Source: Ga0077523 sp038324085 (GTDB lineage: Bacteria; Pseudomonadota; Gammaproteobacteria; Burkholderiales; Ga0077523). Taken from it: a stretch of 64,000 nucleotides of DNA. The first letter of the stretch is position 1. Every line of letters starts with the position of its first letter. The stretch is from assembly GCA_038324085.1 (NCBI GenBank), contig JBBQHP010000020.1, positions 1 to 64,000 on the forward strand, given 5' to 3'. The notes beneath the pieces were generated by a model. That model was given only the letters and a program-made list of their open reading frames with translations. It did no database searches and had not been told where the DNA came from. Shown here in pieces: positions 55,868 through 64,000 of this stretch. The position numbers and the translations under genes were made by a program.

Positions 55868-57823
55868 TCACCACAACTTGCGGGTGTCCAGCCAGGTCAC
55901 GCGGCCGGTGCGATCCTTGACTTCGTTGTACATGTGGGCCGTACCGCCCGGTCCGTCCGAACCGCCGCCGTCCCACAGCGCCACGAAGCGGACCTTGTCG
56001 ATGCCGAACGCGAGCGACGTGTACAGCAGCCACAGGTTGCAACGCTCGAACGCATTGGCATCGATCGGCAGCGGCCCCAGCTCGTCGGGCATGACGCGCG
56101 GCGAATCACCGAGCCGGCCCTTCAGCGCGAAATAGCGCTTCCGCCAACCCTCGCCGTCGACGGAGGGCAACACCGAGCTCTGGATGAACTCGGGTTCGGC
56201 GAGCGGCAGCAACAGTTGCACGCGCACGCCTCGTTCGACGCATGCCTCCGCAAATATGAGGTCCCCGCCCGCCGCGCCCTGTGTCAGGGCGAGATCGCCG
56301 TCGCCGGCACCGAGTTCGTCCAGGGCCGTGGCGATGGCAGCCGTGGCGACTGCCAACCGGTCTGCCGGAAATCGCGGCTTCGGCCGTCCCGGCGCATCCA
56401 CCATGTGTCCGGAGAACAGGAATACCTGTCGCGGCGCGAACGGGGGCGACGTGCGCGCGATCTCGCGGTCCAGGATCTGCAGGGCAGCGGCGGTTTCCTC
56501 CGGACGAAACGCCAGATCGCGAAACAGCAGCAGCGTCTGCCGCGTGGAATCGAGTGCGAACCAGTCCTTGTTCGCCGCCGCGACGGCAGCCTGGAATTCG
56601 CGCACCACGGCCTCTTTCGGATTCAGCAGCAGGAACAGCTCCGCGAGACTGGCGCGCGCCCAGTAGTCTTTCCGATTCCGCTCCTGCGCGGCCAGGCAGG
56701 CCCACAACGCCCCGCCTTGCAGGTTCACCAGTGCGCGCTCGTCGACCGAACCGCCCAGATGCTGCTGAAGCATCCGCAGCGTGAGCGCATTGATGCCGGA
56801 ATAGTAGTGCGACGGATCCTGGATGAAGGCGGCCTGGTAGGGCTCGATTGCCTCGCGCAAACAGGCGTCTTCCCCCGTCGCGGCTGACTGCATCTCCGTC
56901 GGGCTCGCACCCGGCTGCCGCCAGCGCTGCATCCACACGTCTTTCGCCAGACGTGCGGCCAGCGCCCAGCATTCGGGGTCGGTCGGGTAATCCTCGGTGA
57001 GCTGGCGCAGCCACTCGCTTGCCTCCTCGAAGCGTTCGATCCGACCCAGGCACACCGCTTTTTTCTCGCGTGCGGGTTTGCAGGTCGGTTCAACCGCGAG
57101 GACAGCCTCGAACTGCTCGAGCGCAAAAGCAAACTGCTTCAGCTTGAGCAACGCGTTGCCGGCGACGAGTCGCGCTTCCAGCCAGAGCGCCCGCGTCGGC
57201 GTTTCGTCCGCGAGCACGAGGATGTCGCCGGGCCGACCCTTCTGCCGCGCGACCTCCATGCGGCTCGCCCAGCGGGCCTGCGCGTCGCTGAATTCGTTGC
57301 GCTGCTCCAGCAGCAGCTTGCGCCAGTCGGGTTCGTGCAGGTGGGGCAGCAACTGATAGACCGGACTCACCTTGCGACCCGACCACGCCGCGAGCGTCGC
57401 CGCGGCCATGACGCTGATCGCCTTGCGGTCCGCCTCGACGAACCCGGGATCCGGCGCGCCGTCCTTCAGCCGGTAGTGCAGCTTGCGATCGGTATAGATA
57501 TCGAACGGCTGGGTCGCGCGCGGGCCCTGCACCAGCAGCACCCCCCGGTCGCGCAGCGCATGGCGCACGCCGAGTTCGTACCAGACGTTCGGATTGTCGA
57601 GCGTGAGATCGGCAACGACGAGATCCGCGACCAGCAGTTCCTGGAACATGTCGGTGCGGATGTCACCCGCCCGCTGTTCCTCGTCCGCACGAAACACTTC
57701 GAACATCGCCGCTTCCAGCGCCGGCCTCAGCAGTTCGTCGTAAACGCGGTTGAAATCGATCGGATTGCCGTCGGCATCGGGCTTGATGCCGAAGGGCATT
57801 GCGACGAACGCGTGGGGTTTCAT
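55868..57823 (-). CDS. TIR/deoxyribosyltransferase-like - TPR - SLOG-like multidomain protein
   Basis: The 651-residue cytosolic protein has three parts. The N-terminal domain (1-125: FVAMPFG at 6-12, ADLVVADLTLDNPNVWYELGVRHAL at 66-90 in fragments) resembles the TIR/nucleoside-deoxyribosyltransferase superfamily, with E83 at the usual catalytic position. A helical middle (about 150-460) holds TPR-like repeats (LVAGNALLKLKQFAFALEQFEAVL, fragments) and resembles the TRAFs-binding/DUF4071 type. The C-terminal Rossmann-like domain (465-620: VFLFSGHMVD, LTQGAAGGDLIFAEACVERGV) fits the SLOG nucleotide-sensing superfamily. I infer that it senses or cleaves a nucleotide or NAD-like ligand. It has no membrane segment. 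It stands 206 bases upstream of the response-regulator gene on the same strand. Confidence 0.75.
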   Translation of the reverse strand: MKPHAFVAMPFGIKPDADGNPIDFNRVYDELLRPALEAAMFEVFRADEEQRAGDIRTDMFQELLVADLVVADLTLDNPNVWYELGVRHALRDRGVLLVQGPRATQPFDIYTDRKLHYRLKDGAPDPGFVEADRKAISVMAAATLAAWSGRKVSPVYQLLPHLHEPDWRKLLLEQRNEFSDAQARWASRMEVARQKGRPGDILVLADETPTRALWLEARLVAGNALLKLKQFAFALEQFEAVLAVEPTCKPAREKKAVCLGRIERFEEASEWLRQLTEDYPTDPECWALAARLAKDVWMQRWRQPGASPTEMQSAATGEDACLREAIEPYQAAFIQDPSHYYSGINALTLRMLQQHLGGSVDERALVNLQGGALWACLAAQERNRKDYWARASLAELFLLLNPKEAVVREFQAAVAAANKDWFALDSTRQTLLLFRDLAFRPEETAAALQILDREIARTSPPFAPRQVFLFSGHMVDAPGRPKPRFPADRLAVATAAIATALDELGAGDGDLALTQGAAGGDLIFAEACVERGVRVQLLLPLAEPEFIQSSVLPSVDGEGWRKRYFALKGRLGDSPRVMPDELGPLPIDANAFERCNLWLLYTSLAFGIDKVRFVALWDGGGSDGPGGTAHMYNEVKDRTGRVTWLDTRKLW

Positions 57824-58034
57824 GAACCGTAAGTTAACCCAGAATCTCCTCGATCAGATGATTGCCTCACAGTGCGGACCGGGGCGCTGGCGGCCTCCAG
57901 ACAGACGGGAAGAACCGCCCGGAAAGGTAGTGGGGCGGCTCACGAGGAAACATCCGCTCCGATAGCAGGATCGGAGCCACCGATCGAAGGGCCGCATGTC
58001 TTGTTTCGCAGAATCCGTCGCATGGCGACGTCGC

Positions 58035-58061
58035 AAAAAAAACGCCGGTCATCGACCGGCG
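58035..58061 (-). terminator. Rho-independent terminator of the 5'-nucleotidase gene
   Basis: On the minus strand CGCCGGTC-GAT-GACCGGCG forms a perfect 8-bp stem followed by eight T residues, 30 bases after the stop at 58091. Confidence 0.92.
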
Positions 58062-58090
58062 CGAAGAAGCGCTTGGCGCGCGTCGGGTGA

Positions 58091-59872
58091 TCACGGCAAC
58101 CGGGTGATCCGGGGCCGGTGCAGGTTGGGATTGGCCGGGTCGTACGGCGCGAGCGGCGTCCGGTAGCCTTCCTTCAGATACTTCACCAGCGCATCGATGT
58201 CCTGCGCCCCGCCGAGCGGATCGATCCCGCTCTTCAGCACGGAGAAATTGTCACCACCGGTGGACAGGAAGTTGTTCACGGTGACGCGGTAAGTCTTCGC
58301 CGGGTTCTGGACCACGCCGCCGATCACGATCTGTTCCGCGGCAGCCGTGGGCGCAGGCGGGATCACCGTCACGTTGGTCGGTGTGAACGTCACGTCGACG
58401 ATCTTCGAACACGGTGCGGCGGTCTCGCTCCATGAATACGCAAGGCCGTTCGAGATCTGCAGTATCCGCTGTGCGGTCTGCCCATTGCACCCGGGGAACT
58501 GCTGTTCGAGGACGTCTTTCACCTGCTGCGCCGTGAGGGTCATCGACACCAGCGTGTTTGCGAAGGGCTGCACGGTGAATGCCTCGCCGTACGTCACGTC
58601 GTGAGGATACGGACCAGAGTTGAAGCCCGGGTTGCGCACCCCACCCGGGTTCATGAAGGCGAACTGCGCGCCGCCGAGATTTTCCGGTTGCGTGGAGGCC
58701 AGCTGGGCATCGGCGATCAGCACGCCGGCGGCCATCTCGCCCGCGGCGTTTGCCGTGTTGCTCGCCGGCGCGACGAGGGTGCCGATCACCTGATTCTGCA
58801 GTGGAGCGACCAGCGCGTTGTAGCTCGCGACCGTCGCCTGGATCGCCGGATCGACGAAGGACACCACCGTGGGGTCATTGCGATCGACGATCACGTTCTC
58901 CGCGCTCACCGCCGTGACTTCGCCGGTTTCATTGTCGATGGTCATGTCGATGTCGGTGAGCACTCTGCCGAATGCGCTGGCCTGCGTCACCGGGATGGTC
59001 CTGCCCGTCTTGTTGGACAGCCGGCACACGTAGCCGGTGTGGGTGTGCCCCGAGATCACCAGATCCACTGCATCGTCCAGGCGCGCCACCACCGCCTTGA
59101 TGGGCGACGCGATGGCGTCCTGCAGCAGCCCGGAACAGTCGTTTATGAAGTTCGGCGACGTGGCAGCCTGGAAGCCTCCCTGGTGGATGAGCACCACGAT
59201 CGCCCGCACGCCTCGTGCCTTGAGCTTCGGTACGAGCGCATTGACCGTGTCGGCCTCGTCGGCGAAGGTGAGGCCGGCGACGCCGGTCGGCGTGACGATC
59301 GACGGCGTGTCCTTGAGCGTCATGCCGATGAAAGCCACGCGTACGCCGCCCGCAAACTGCTTGATCACGTAGCCGGGGAGCAGCGTCTTGCCGGTACCGG
59401 CGTCGAGAACGTTCGCGGCCAGAAACCGGAAGCGCGCGCCGGGGAAAGGTGTCGGTGGCACCACGCACGACGCGGGATCGCGATCGATGCAGCCGCCGTT
59501 CTGCTTGCGCAGCAGTTCCACTTTGCCGGCATCGAACTCGTGATTGCCCACGGCGTTGAACTCCAGTCCGAGCTGGTTCATCGTCTGGATCGTGCCTTCG
59601 TCATGAAAGAAGGCAGAGATCAGCGGGCTCGCACCGACCAGATCACCGGCAGAGACGACGACATTGTTCGGGTTCGCGGCCTTGAGCCTGGCGACGTAGG
59701 CCGCGAGGTAGTCCACGCCCCCGCTGGGATTGCCGCTGAACGAACCCGGCGATTGCAGGCTGCCGTGGAAATCGTTGAACCCGAGGATCTTGACGGTGAT
59801 CGGCGCCGCGACGGCGGCGACGGTGAAGGAGACGCCGAGCGCGCAGCCCAGCAGGAAGCGACGAGGGTTCAT
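58091..59872 (-). CDS. Periplasmic 5'-nucleotidase/UDP-sugar hydrolase family protein (UshA-like)
   Basis: The ATG at 59872 has GGAG 5 bases upstream. The 593-residue protein has a signal peptide (cut near VAAVAA) and the dimetal phosphoesterase core: GFNDFHGSL, VVSAGDLVGAS, AVGNHEFDAG, VLIHQGG and ISGHTHTG. The C-terminal 5'-nucleotidase domain (about 370-585) has FMNPGGVRNPGF, VTYGEAFTVQPFANTL and TGGDNFSVLKSG. It should hydrolyse extracellular nucleotides or nucleotide sugars for phosphate and nucleoside salvage. It has cysteine pairs (for example CIDRDPASC) that fit an exported protein. A PEP-CTERM gene starts 43 bases upstream on the same strand. Confidence 0.93.
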   Translation of the reverse strand: MNPRRFLLGCALGVSFTVAAVAAPITVKILGFNDFHGSLQSPGSFSGNPSGGVDYLAAYVARLKAANPNNVVVSAGDLVGASPLISAFFHDEGTIQTMNQLGLEFNAVGNHEFDAGKVELLRKQNGGCIDRDPASCVVPPTPFPGARFRFLAANVLDAGTGKTLLPGYVIKQFAGGVRVAFIGMTLKDTPSIVTPTGVAGLTFADEADTVNALVPKLKARGVRAIVVLIHQGGFQAATSPNFINDCSGLLQDAIASPIKAVVARLDDAVDLVISGHTHTGYVCRLSNKTGRTIPVTQASAFGRVLTDIDMTIDNETGEVTAVSAENVIVDRNDPTVVSFVDPAIQATVASYNALVAPLQNQVIGTLVAPASNTANAAGEMAAGVLIADAQLASTQPENLGGAQFAFMNPGGVRNPGFNSGPYPHDVTYGEAFTVQPFANTLVSMTLTAQQVKDVLEQQFPGCNGQTAQRILQISNGLAYSWSETAAPCSKIVDVTFTPTNVTVIPPAPTAAAEQIVIGGVVQNPAKTYRVTVNNFLSTGGDNFSVLKSGIDPLGGAQDIDALVKYLKEGYRTPLAPYDPANPNLHRPRITRLP

Positions 59873-59915
59873 GGTAGCTCCGGGTAGGGTCGATGGCGAA
59901 CGCGACGGGTGGTAC

Positions 59916-60488
59916 TCAGCCCGGTCCTTGACGGCGGCGGATCGCGCCGACCAGCGCCGCAATTCCGCCCGCCAACAGGGCCCAGCTTGCAGGCTCCGGC
60001 ACGGCGGCGATGCGCACCGCGCCCACGGTGGCGTCGAGCGGTACCAACGTATTGTCCAGCGCGGACCGGCTCATCAGGCCAGTGACCGAATGGGCACCTG
60101 CGCCGAGCATGAACACCCCCCGGCTGTAGCGGTTGTCGGCCAACGCGTGGTCGAAGCCGGCTTGCGTTGACGCGAAGGAATCAGGGTACGAATCCAGGGC
60201 AGCCGACGTGAAGCCGAGCGACACGCCGCTGTCGAAGACCTCGAACTCGTCGCCGGCGAATCCACCATCCAGAACGGTGAGCGCCACCGGCCCGGCGGCG
60301 TTGAAGGTGAACGCGAGCGCGTCGCCGCTCAGATCGATCCAGTCCTTCGCCGGAGCGAATTCGGCATCGACGTCGAACGGGTGCCATTGCCCGTCCATAG
60401 GAAGGACCACCGAGTCCGCGTGGGCGCTCGGCGTTGACAAACTTGCAAGCGCCCAACCGAGCGCTGCGACGGATATCAGGCGTTTCAT
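59916..60488 (-). CDS. Exported PEP-CTERM protein (SGNH-free, beta-rich body)
   Basis: The 190-residue protein has a signal peptide (LISVAALGWALASLSTPSAHA), a beta-rich body (FDVDAEFAPAKDWIDLSGD, VALTVLDGGFAGDEFEVFDSG, fragments) and the tail VPEPASWALLAGGIAALVGAIRRRQ. The body, with GVFMLGAGAHSVTG, resembles small PEP-CTERM proteins that I know only as a group without function. It probably shares a transcript with the 5'-nucleotidase gene 43 bases downstream. Confidence 0.85.
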   Translation of the reverse strand: MKRLISVAALGWALASLSTPSAHADSVVLPMDGQWHPFDVDAEFAPAKDWIDLSGDALAFTFNAAGPVALTVLDGGFAGDEFEVFDSGVSLGFTSAALDSYPDSFASTQAGFDHALADNRYSRGVFMLGAGAHSVTGLMSRSALDNTLVPLDATVGAVRIAAVPEPASWALLAGGIAALVGAIRRRQGPG

Positions 60489-60948
60489 GGCGCTTGTCTC
60501 CCGGGTTCGCGGCGACGACGAGAGTCGATGCCGTACCCGCCGAGCATACGAAGCGCGCGTTAAGTTTCTCCGGGCGGTGCCTGGCTACTACGGCTCATGT
60601 TCGGACGAGGACAGTGACATTTCGAAGTCCGTCCCTGATCCGGTCGACGAATCGCAATGACCCATCGACGCAATCGGCTGGGACGAATCGACGGCTCACG
60701 CAATTGGAATTCCGATTCTTTTTCCGGCGCGACAACCCGGGCCCGCCGCGCCATTCCGGCGTCGGAGCCCATGTACTCGGGCCGATTGCCCCGCGTTGCA
60801 CCGGATAGGTACAATCCGCTGGAGACTCAGCCGCAGTCGCGACCGGGTCGTTGGAGTCCCAAGCCCTGCTCATCAGGTACTTCGGTGGCGCACGATGGCG
60901 GTGGCCGGATGACTCAGCAGCGCATAACAAAGGGAGGTTTGCATTGCG
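60489..60948. other. 460-base divergent intergenic region between two PEP-CTERM genes
   Basis: It separates the minus-strand gene starting at 60488 from the plus-strand gene starting at 60949. A sigma-70-like promoter candidate lies at 60786-60815. The rest holds no frame with protein-like composition. I searched for the sigma-54 box reported for many proteobacterial PEP-CTERM genes and found only a poor match (TGGCGC near 60891). Confidence 0.5.
60786..60815 (+). promoter_or_regulatory. Candidate sigma-70 promoter of the PEP-CTERM gene at 60949
   Basis: TTGCCC (60786-60791, four of six consensus bases), 18-base spacer, TACAAT (60810-60815, five of six). It would give a leader of about 125 bases. 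Confidence 0.4.
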
Positions 60949-61632
60949 ATGAAAAAGACACTCATGCTGTCCGCGGCCCTGTTCTTGACTGCGGCGTTTC
61001 CCTGGCAGGCGAGCGCCGGCACCTATGCGTTCAGCTTTGATGGCGCGGGCGTCAGCGGCACGATCGAGCTGACGTACGGCCCGGGCACGGACGCGACGTA
61101 TCCGCAGGCGTTCGAGGTCACCGGAATCAGCGGCACCTTCTCTGATTCGAACAATGGGCTCAATATCGTCAACGCACCGATCGGTCCGCTCGCGCCCGTC
61201 ACGCAGGACACGCCGGAAGCGAGCAACCTGCTGGCACCCCACGATTTCAGCCGGTTCGCGGTGGCAACAGGCCTGCCCGCGCAGAACAACGGCTCTCTTA
61301 GCTTCGACAACCTCTTCTACCCCGGCGGCTCGCCCCAGACCGCGTCCGACTACCCCGTGCACGGCGGGTTCCTCGACATCTACGGCCTGCTCTTCGATAT
61401 CGGCGGCGGCAGGATCGTCAACTTCTGGAGCAACGGCGACTTCAGCATGACCGGCACCGGGCCCATCGACTACGGCGTCGCCGTCGCTACCCACGACACG
61501 GCGTTGGACTACGTCGGCGGAGGCGTGGCCGTGGCCGCAGTTCCGGAGCCGGGCGCGTTTGCCCTCCTCGGCAGCGGTCTGATAGGCATGCTGGTTTGGC
61601 GCCGGCGCGGCACCGAACAGAGGGCGCTCTAG
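60949..61632 (+). CDS. Exported PEP-CTERM protein
   Basis: GGGAGG lies about 11 bases before the ATG. The 227-residue protein has a signal peptide (KKTLMLSAALFLTAAFPWQASA), a beta-rich body (YAFSFDGAGVSGTIELTYGPG, FEVTGISGTFSDSNNGLNIV, DIYGLLFDIGGGRIVNFW, in fragments) and the tail VPEPGAFALLGSGLIGMLVWRRR. The body pattern GTIELTY...GTFSD is recurrent in short PEP-CTERM proteins. Function is unknown. Its surface or matrix location depends on an exosortase elsewhere in the genome. Confidence 0.85.
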   Translation: MKKTLMLSAALFLTAAFPWQASAGTYAFSFDGAGVSGTIELTYGPGTDATYPQAFEVTGISGTFSDSNNGLNIVNAPIGPLAPVTQDTPEASNLLAPHDFSRFAVATGLPAQNNGSLSFDNLFYPGGSPQTASDYPVHGGFLDIYGLLFDIGGGRIVNFWSNGDFSMTGTGPIDYGVAVATHDTALDYVGGGVAVAAVPEPGAFALLGSGLIGMLVWRRRGTEQRAL

Positions 61633-61890
61633 AAGCAGCGTTGCAGCGACCGGAAAACCCGCAATGGCTGGCTCTGCGGCGGTGACGCCGCAGAGCTGAC
61701 GGGACGGCGAGGTACCGCGAATGCCGGCAGACGCACTGAACGGCGCAATCGTAAACACCGCGGCACCCGCAAGTGCGCGTCACGAGCGGCAACCGAAGCA
61801 CGCGTTTCACGGGCATCTCCGATCAGGCCACCAGGCCTTGGATTCCTTTCCCTCGTTCGGGCCCGCTCCGGCGCGGATGCGATTCCCCGA

Positions 61891-62217
61891 TCAGGCGCGC
61901 CCCACCGATGTCCGACCATGCGTCGCATTGCCCACGCTTTTCAGCGCCCGCGCCACGACATCATGCGTCAGGCTCTCTTTCACCGCGCGCGCCGCCGGCA
62001 GCATCTCCGCGCGGAGTGCGAGCGCCATCGCGACAGCCTGGAGCACATCGCCGTTCGCCGCGGTGAGCCCGCCCTCCACTTGCGCATCGAGGGCGTTCAG
62101 GATGGCCGAGAGGAGCTCGCCGACCCGGCCACTCGAAACGGTCTCCGGATGCAGTTCGAAGTCGACGTCGATGACGCTTCCCGATGATGTCACCGCGCGG
62201 TAGGACATGGTGGCCAT
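61891..62217 (-). CDS. Small unknown protein downstream of the DNA ligase
   Basis: The ATG at 62217 begins 2 bases after the ligase stop, suggesting an operon. The 108-residue product starts ATMSYRAVTSSGSVIDVDFELHPETV (fragments), a short beta-strand region. A helix-rich part rich in Ala, Val and Leu follows (LLSAILNALDAQVEGGLTAANGDVLQAVAMALALRAEM, fragments) and it ends SVGNATHGRTSVGRA. No signal peptide or known domain is seen. The composition is protein-like and the position argues for a real gene. Confidence 0.65.
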   Translation of the reverse strand: MATMSYRAVTSSGSVIDVDFELHPETVSSGRVGELLSAILNALDAQVEGGLTAANGDVLQAVAMALALRAEMLPAARAVKESLTHDVVARALKSVGNATHGRTSVGRA

Positions 62218-62219
62218 AT

Positions 62220-63818
62220 TCAATCGTCCAGCAGTGCTTGCAATCGCTCGAGTGTATCGGCTTCTGCGATGGGCTTGTCGGCACGGATGCGCAGCATGCG
62301 CGGAAAGCGCACGGCGATCCCGCTCTTGTGCCGCGGTGAGCGCTGGATGCCCTCGAAGCCGATCTCCATCACCAGCTCGGGGGTCACGCTGCGCACGGGA
62401 CCGAACTTCTCGAGGGTGTGTTCGCGGATGAACGCGTCCACGTCGCGCATCTCGGCGTCGGTGAGTCCCGAGTACGCCTTCGCGAACGGCACCAGTTCGG
62501 CGCCGTGCCAGACGGCGAAGGTGTAGTCGGTGTACAGACTGGCGCGGCGACCGTGTCCGCGCTGCGCGTAGATCAGCACCGCATCGACGCTGTACGGGTC
62601 GATCTTCCATTTCCACCACTCGCCGCCGGCACCGAGCTTGACGCGCCCGGCGCCGTATGCGGAATCGCGGCGCTTCAGCATGAGACCCTCGACCCGTCGC
62701 GCGCGGGATTCGTCGCGTTGGCGCGCCATGGCGTCCCAGGTATCGCCCGTGAGCGCCGGCGACAAAATCAGCGAGGTGTGACCTGCTGCGCGGACGATCC
62801 CCTCGAGTCCTTCCAGTCGCCGATGGAACGGGTGGCCACGCAGATCCTCGCCGGCCAGCTCCAGCAGATCGTAGGCAACCAGCGCGGCGGGTGCGCTGTC
62901 CAGAACCTTCTGCGTCAACGTCTTGCGGCCGATTCGCTTCTGCAGCAAGGCGAACGGCAAAGGCGCACCCTCGCGCCAGGCCAGAACCTCACCGTCGATC
63001 ACGGTGCCGTCGGCAAGCGCGTCACCGATTGCGGCAATCTCCGGAAAGCGCTCGGTGATCAACTCGTCCCCGCGTGACCAGAGGAATGTCTGCCCGTCGC
63101 GGCGGATCAATTGCGAACGGATGCCATCCCATTTCCATTCGGCATGCCAGTCGGCGACGGGACCCAGCGTCGCGGGTTCCTGGTGCAGCGAATGGGCCAG
63201 GAAGAAGGGATAGGGCCGACCGGAGCGCTCACCCGCCACACCGCGCAGCAACAGCGCGCGGTATTGCTCCGGGCTCGGTCGCCATTCGCCCGTCAGGCGC
63301 TCCGCCACAAGGTGCGCATCGATACCCGCCGTTTCGGCGACGGCGCGCGTCACCAGAAGCTTCGATACGCCCACGCGGAACCCGCCGGTGATGAGCTTGT
63401 TCCAGACGAAACGTCCACCCCGGTCCAGTTCCCGCCAGGCATCGAGCAGGCGCGCCGCGGCTTCGACCTCCGGCAGTTTGCGCAACGGCAGCAGGCGCTC
63501 CTCGACCCAGCGTGCGAGCGGCAGGTCGCTACCCGGACCGGGATCGGGCAGCAGGTGCGCGATGGTCTCGGCAAGATCGCCGACGGCCTGGTACGACTCC
63601 TCGAACAGCCAGTCGGAAAGTCCGGCTTCGCGGATCGCAAGTCCGCGCAGCAACCGGGTCGGCACGGCCTGTGGCAGCTTGTGGCCCGCCAGGAAGAACA
63701 CCGCCCAGGCTGCGTCCGCGTCGCTGGCCGCCGAAAAATACTCCCGGAGCGCAACGAGCTTGGCGTTCGTCGAAGTGGTCTCGTCGAGTCGCGCGTAGAG
63801 CTCGGCAAAGTCTCTCAC
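62220..63818 (-). CDS. ATP-dependent DNA ligase
   Basis: The 532-residue protein (GTG start at 63818) has an N-terminal DNA-binding domain (1-215) and the nucleotidyltransferase core. The catalytic lysine is K229 in AEWKWDGIRSQL, followed by LWSRGDELITERFPEI (motif III), VIDGEVLAWREG, EGLMLKRRDSAYGAGR (motif IV) and WWKWKIDP (motif V). An OB-fold domain closes the protein. It resembles the ligases found with a Lhr-type helicase, a beta-CASP exonuclease and a phosphoesterase in bacterial DNA-repair clusters, but those partners are not downstream. Upstream sequence ends at the window edge. Confidence 0.93.
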   Translation of the reverse strand: MRDFAELYARLDETTSTNAKLVALREYFSAASDADAAWAVFFLAGHKLPQAVPTRLLRGLAIREAGLSDWLFEESYQAVGDLAETIAHLLPDPGPGSDLPLARWVEERLLPLRKLPEVEAAARLLDAWRELDRGGRFVWNKLITGGFRVGVSKLLVTRAVAETAGIDAHLVAERLTGEWRPSPEQYRALLLRGVAGERSGRPYPFFLAHSLHQEPATLGPVADWHAEWKWDGIRSQLIRRDGQTFLWSRGDELITERFPEIAAIGDALADGTVIDGEVLAWREGAPLPFALLQKRIGRKTLTQKVLDSAPAALVAYDLLELAGEDLRGHPFHRRLEGLEGIVRAAGHTSLILSPALTGDTWDAMARQRDESRARRVEGLMLKRRDSAYGAGRVKLGAGGEWWKWKIDPYSVDAVLIYAQRGHGRRASLYTDYTFAVWHGAELVPFAKAYSGLTDAEMRDVDAFIREHTLEKFGPVRSVTPELVMEIGFEGIQRSPRHKSGIAVRFPRMLRIRADKPIAEADTLERLQALLDD

Positions 63819-64000
63819 GCCGGAGTCCCGTTCGTTCGGGTCGGCATGCCTGGATGCCCGTCCGCCAGCGCGCGCGCGACGCCCGCATCGCGCTCGATCG
63901 CGACCCGCGCCGGGACTCTCCCTGGCGCCATCCGCCCGCCAATGTGTGCTGCCCCGACATCAGTTTCCATTGCACGGCGCGACAGCGCTTACCCCGGATC
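63819..64000. other. Window edge with no recognised gene
   Basis: The last 182 bases contain only short frames. One minus-strand frame of about 50 codons (starting ATG near 63971, METDVGAAHIGG) ends in a TGA that overlaps the ligase GTG start. It could be a tiny leader or coupled gene, but its Ala/Arg-rich composition makes chance more likely. Confidence 0.3.

Overview
The window is GC-rich, densely coded bacterial DNA that looks like a betaproteobacterial chromosome (inference). The supporting features are a complete System I cytochrome c maturation operon, the block ftsK-lolA-rarA-serS with trxB next to it, a ybhP-clsB-ybhN operon, a DctPQM TRAP transporter, a one-chain pyruvate carboxylase and four small exported proteins with PEP-CTERM tails. 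No rRNA, CRISPR array, transposase or phage gene was seen. There is one tRNA gene.

Layout. 1-9.4 kb: the 5' part of a giant LEPR-XLL surface/secreted protein (minus strand, over 2,943 codons, C-terminus outside the window), preceded by a PEP-CTERM protein gene. 9.9-14.5 kb: a Bcr/CflA exporter, a hexose-6-phosphate mutarotase, a broken acyltransferase gene, a small exported protein and a cardiolipin synthase. 14.5-20.2 kb: ccmABCDEFGH on the minus strand with near-continuous stop/start overlaps. 20.2-20.9 kb: an unexplained 600-bp gap, then tRNA-Ser(CGA). 21-29.3 kb: mltF, serS, rarA, lolA, ftsK and trxB. 29.4-38.3 kb: an Smr protein, an unknown exported protein, a GcvT-like folate enzyme with an SDR gene remnant, the ybhP-clsB-ybhN membrane-lipid operon and a CinA-like protein. 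38.3-47.8 kb: a 32-bp perfect palindrome, a membrane-anchored cupin, an Ldh2-type oxidoreductase, pyruvate carboxylase, a PEP-CTERM protein and the TRAP transporter.

47.8-57.8 kb is the unusual region. It has a two-gene unit (TIR domain, membrane segment and formylglycine-enzyme-like module in one protein, followed by a pentapeptide-repeat protein ending in a channel-like two-helix membrane domain). It also has two SAM methyltransferases, a NarL-type response regulator translationally coupled to a hybrid histidine kinase, and a 651-residue protein with an N-terminal TIR/deoxyribosyltransferase-like domain, a TPR-rich middle and a C-terminal SLOG-like domain. These architectures are typical of nucleotide-based signalling or conflict systems, and this is the best candidate for something undescribed. 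No function has been shown.

58-64 kb: a UshA-type 5'-nucleotidase with a strong terminator, two more PEP-CTERM proteins, a 108-residue unknown protein and an ATP-dependent DNA ligase.

All calls come from reading the sequence and translations by eye. No database search or structure prediction was run.
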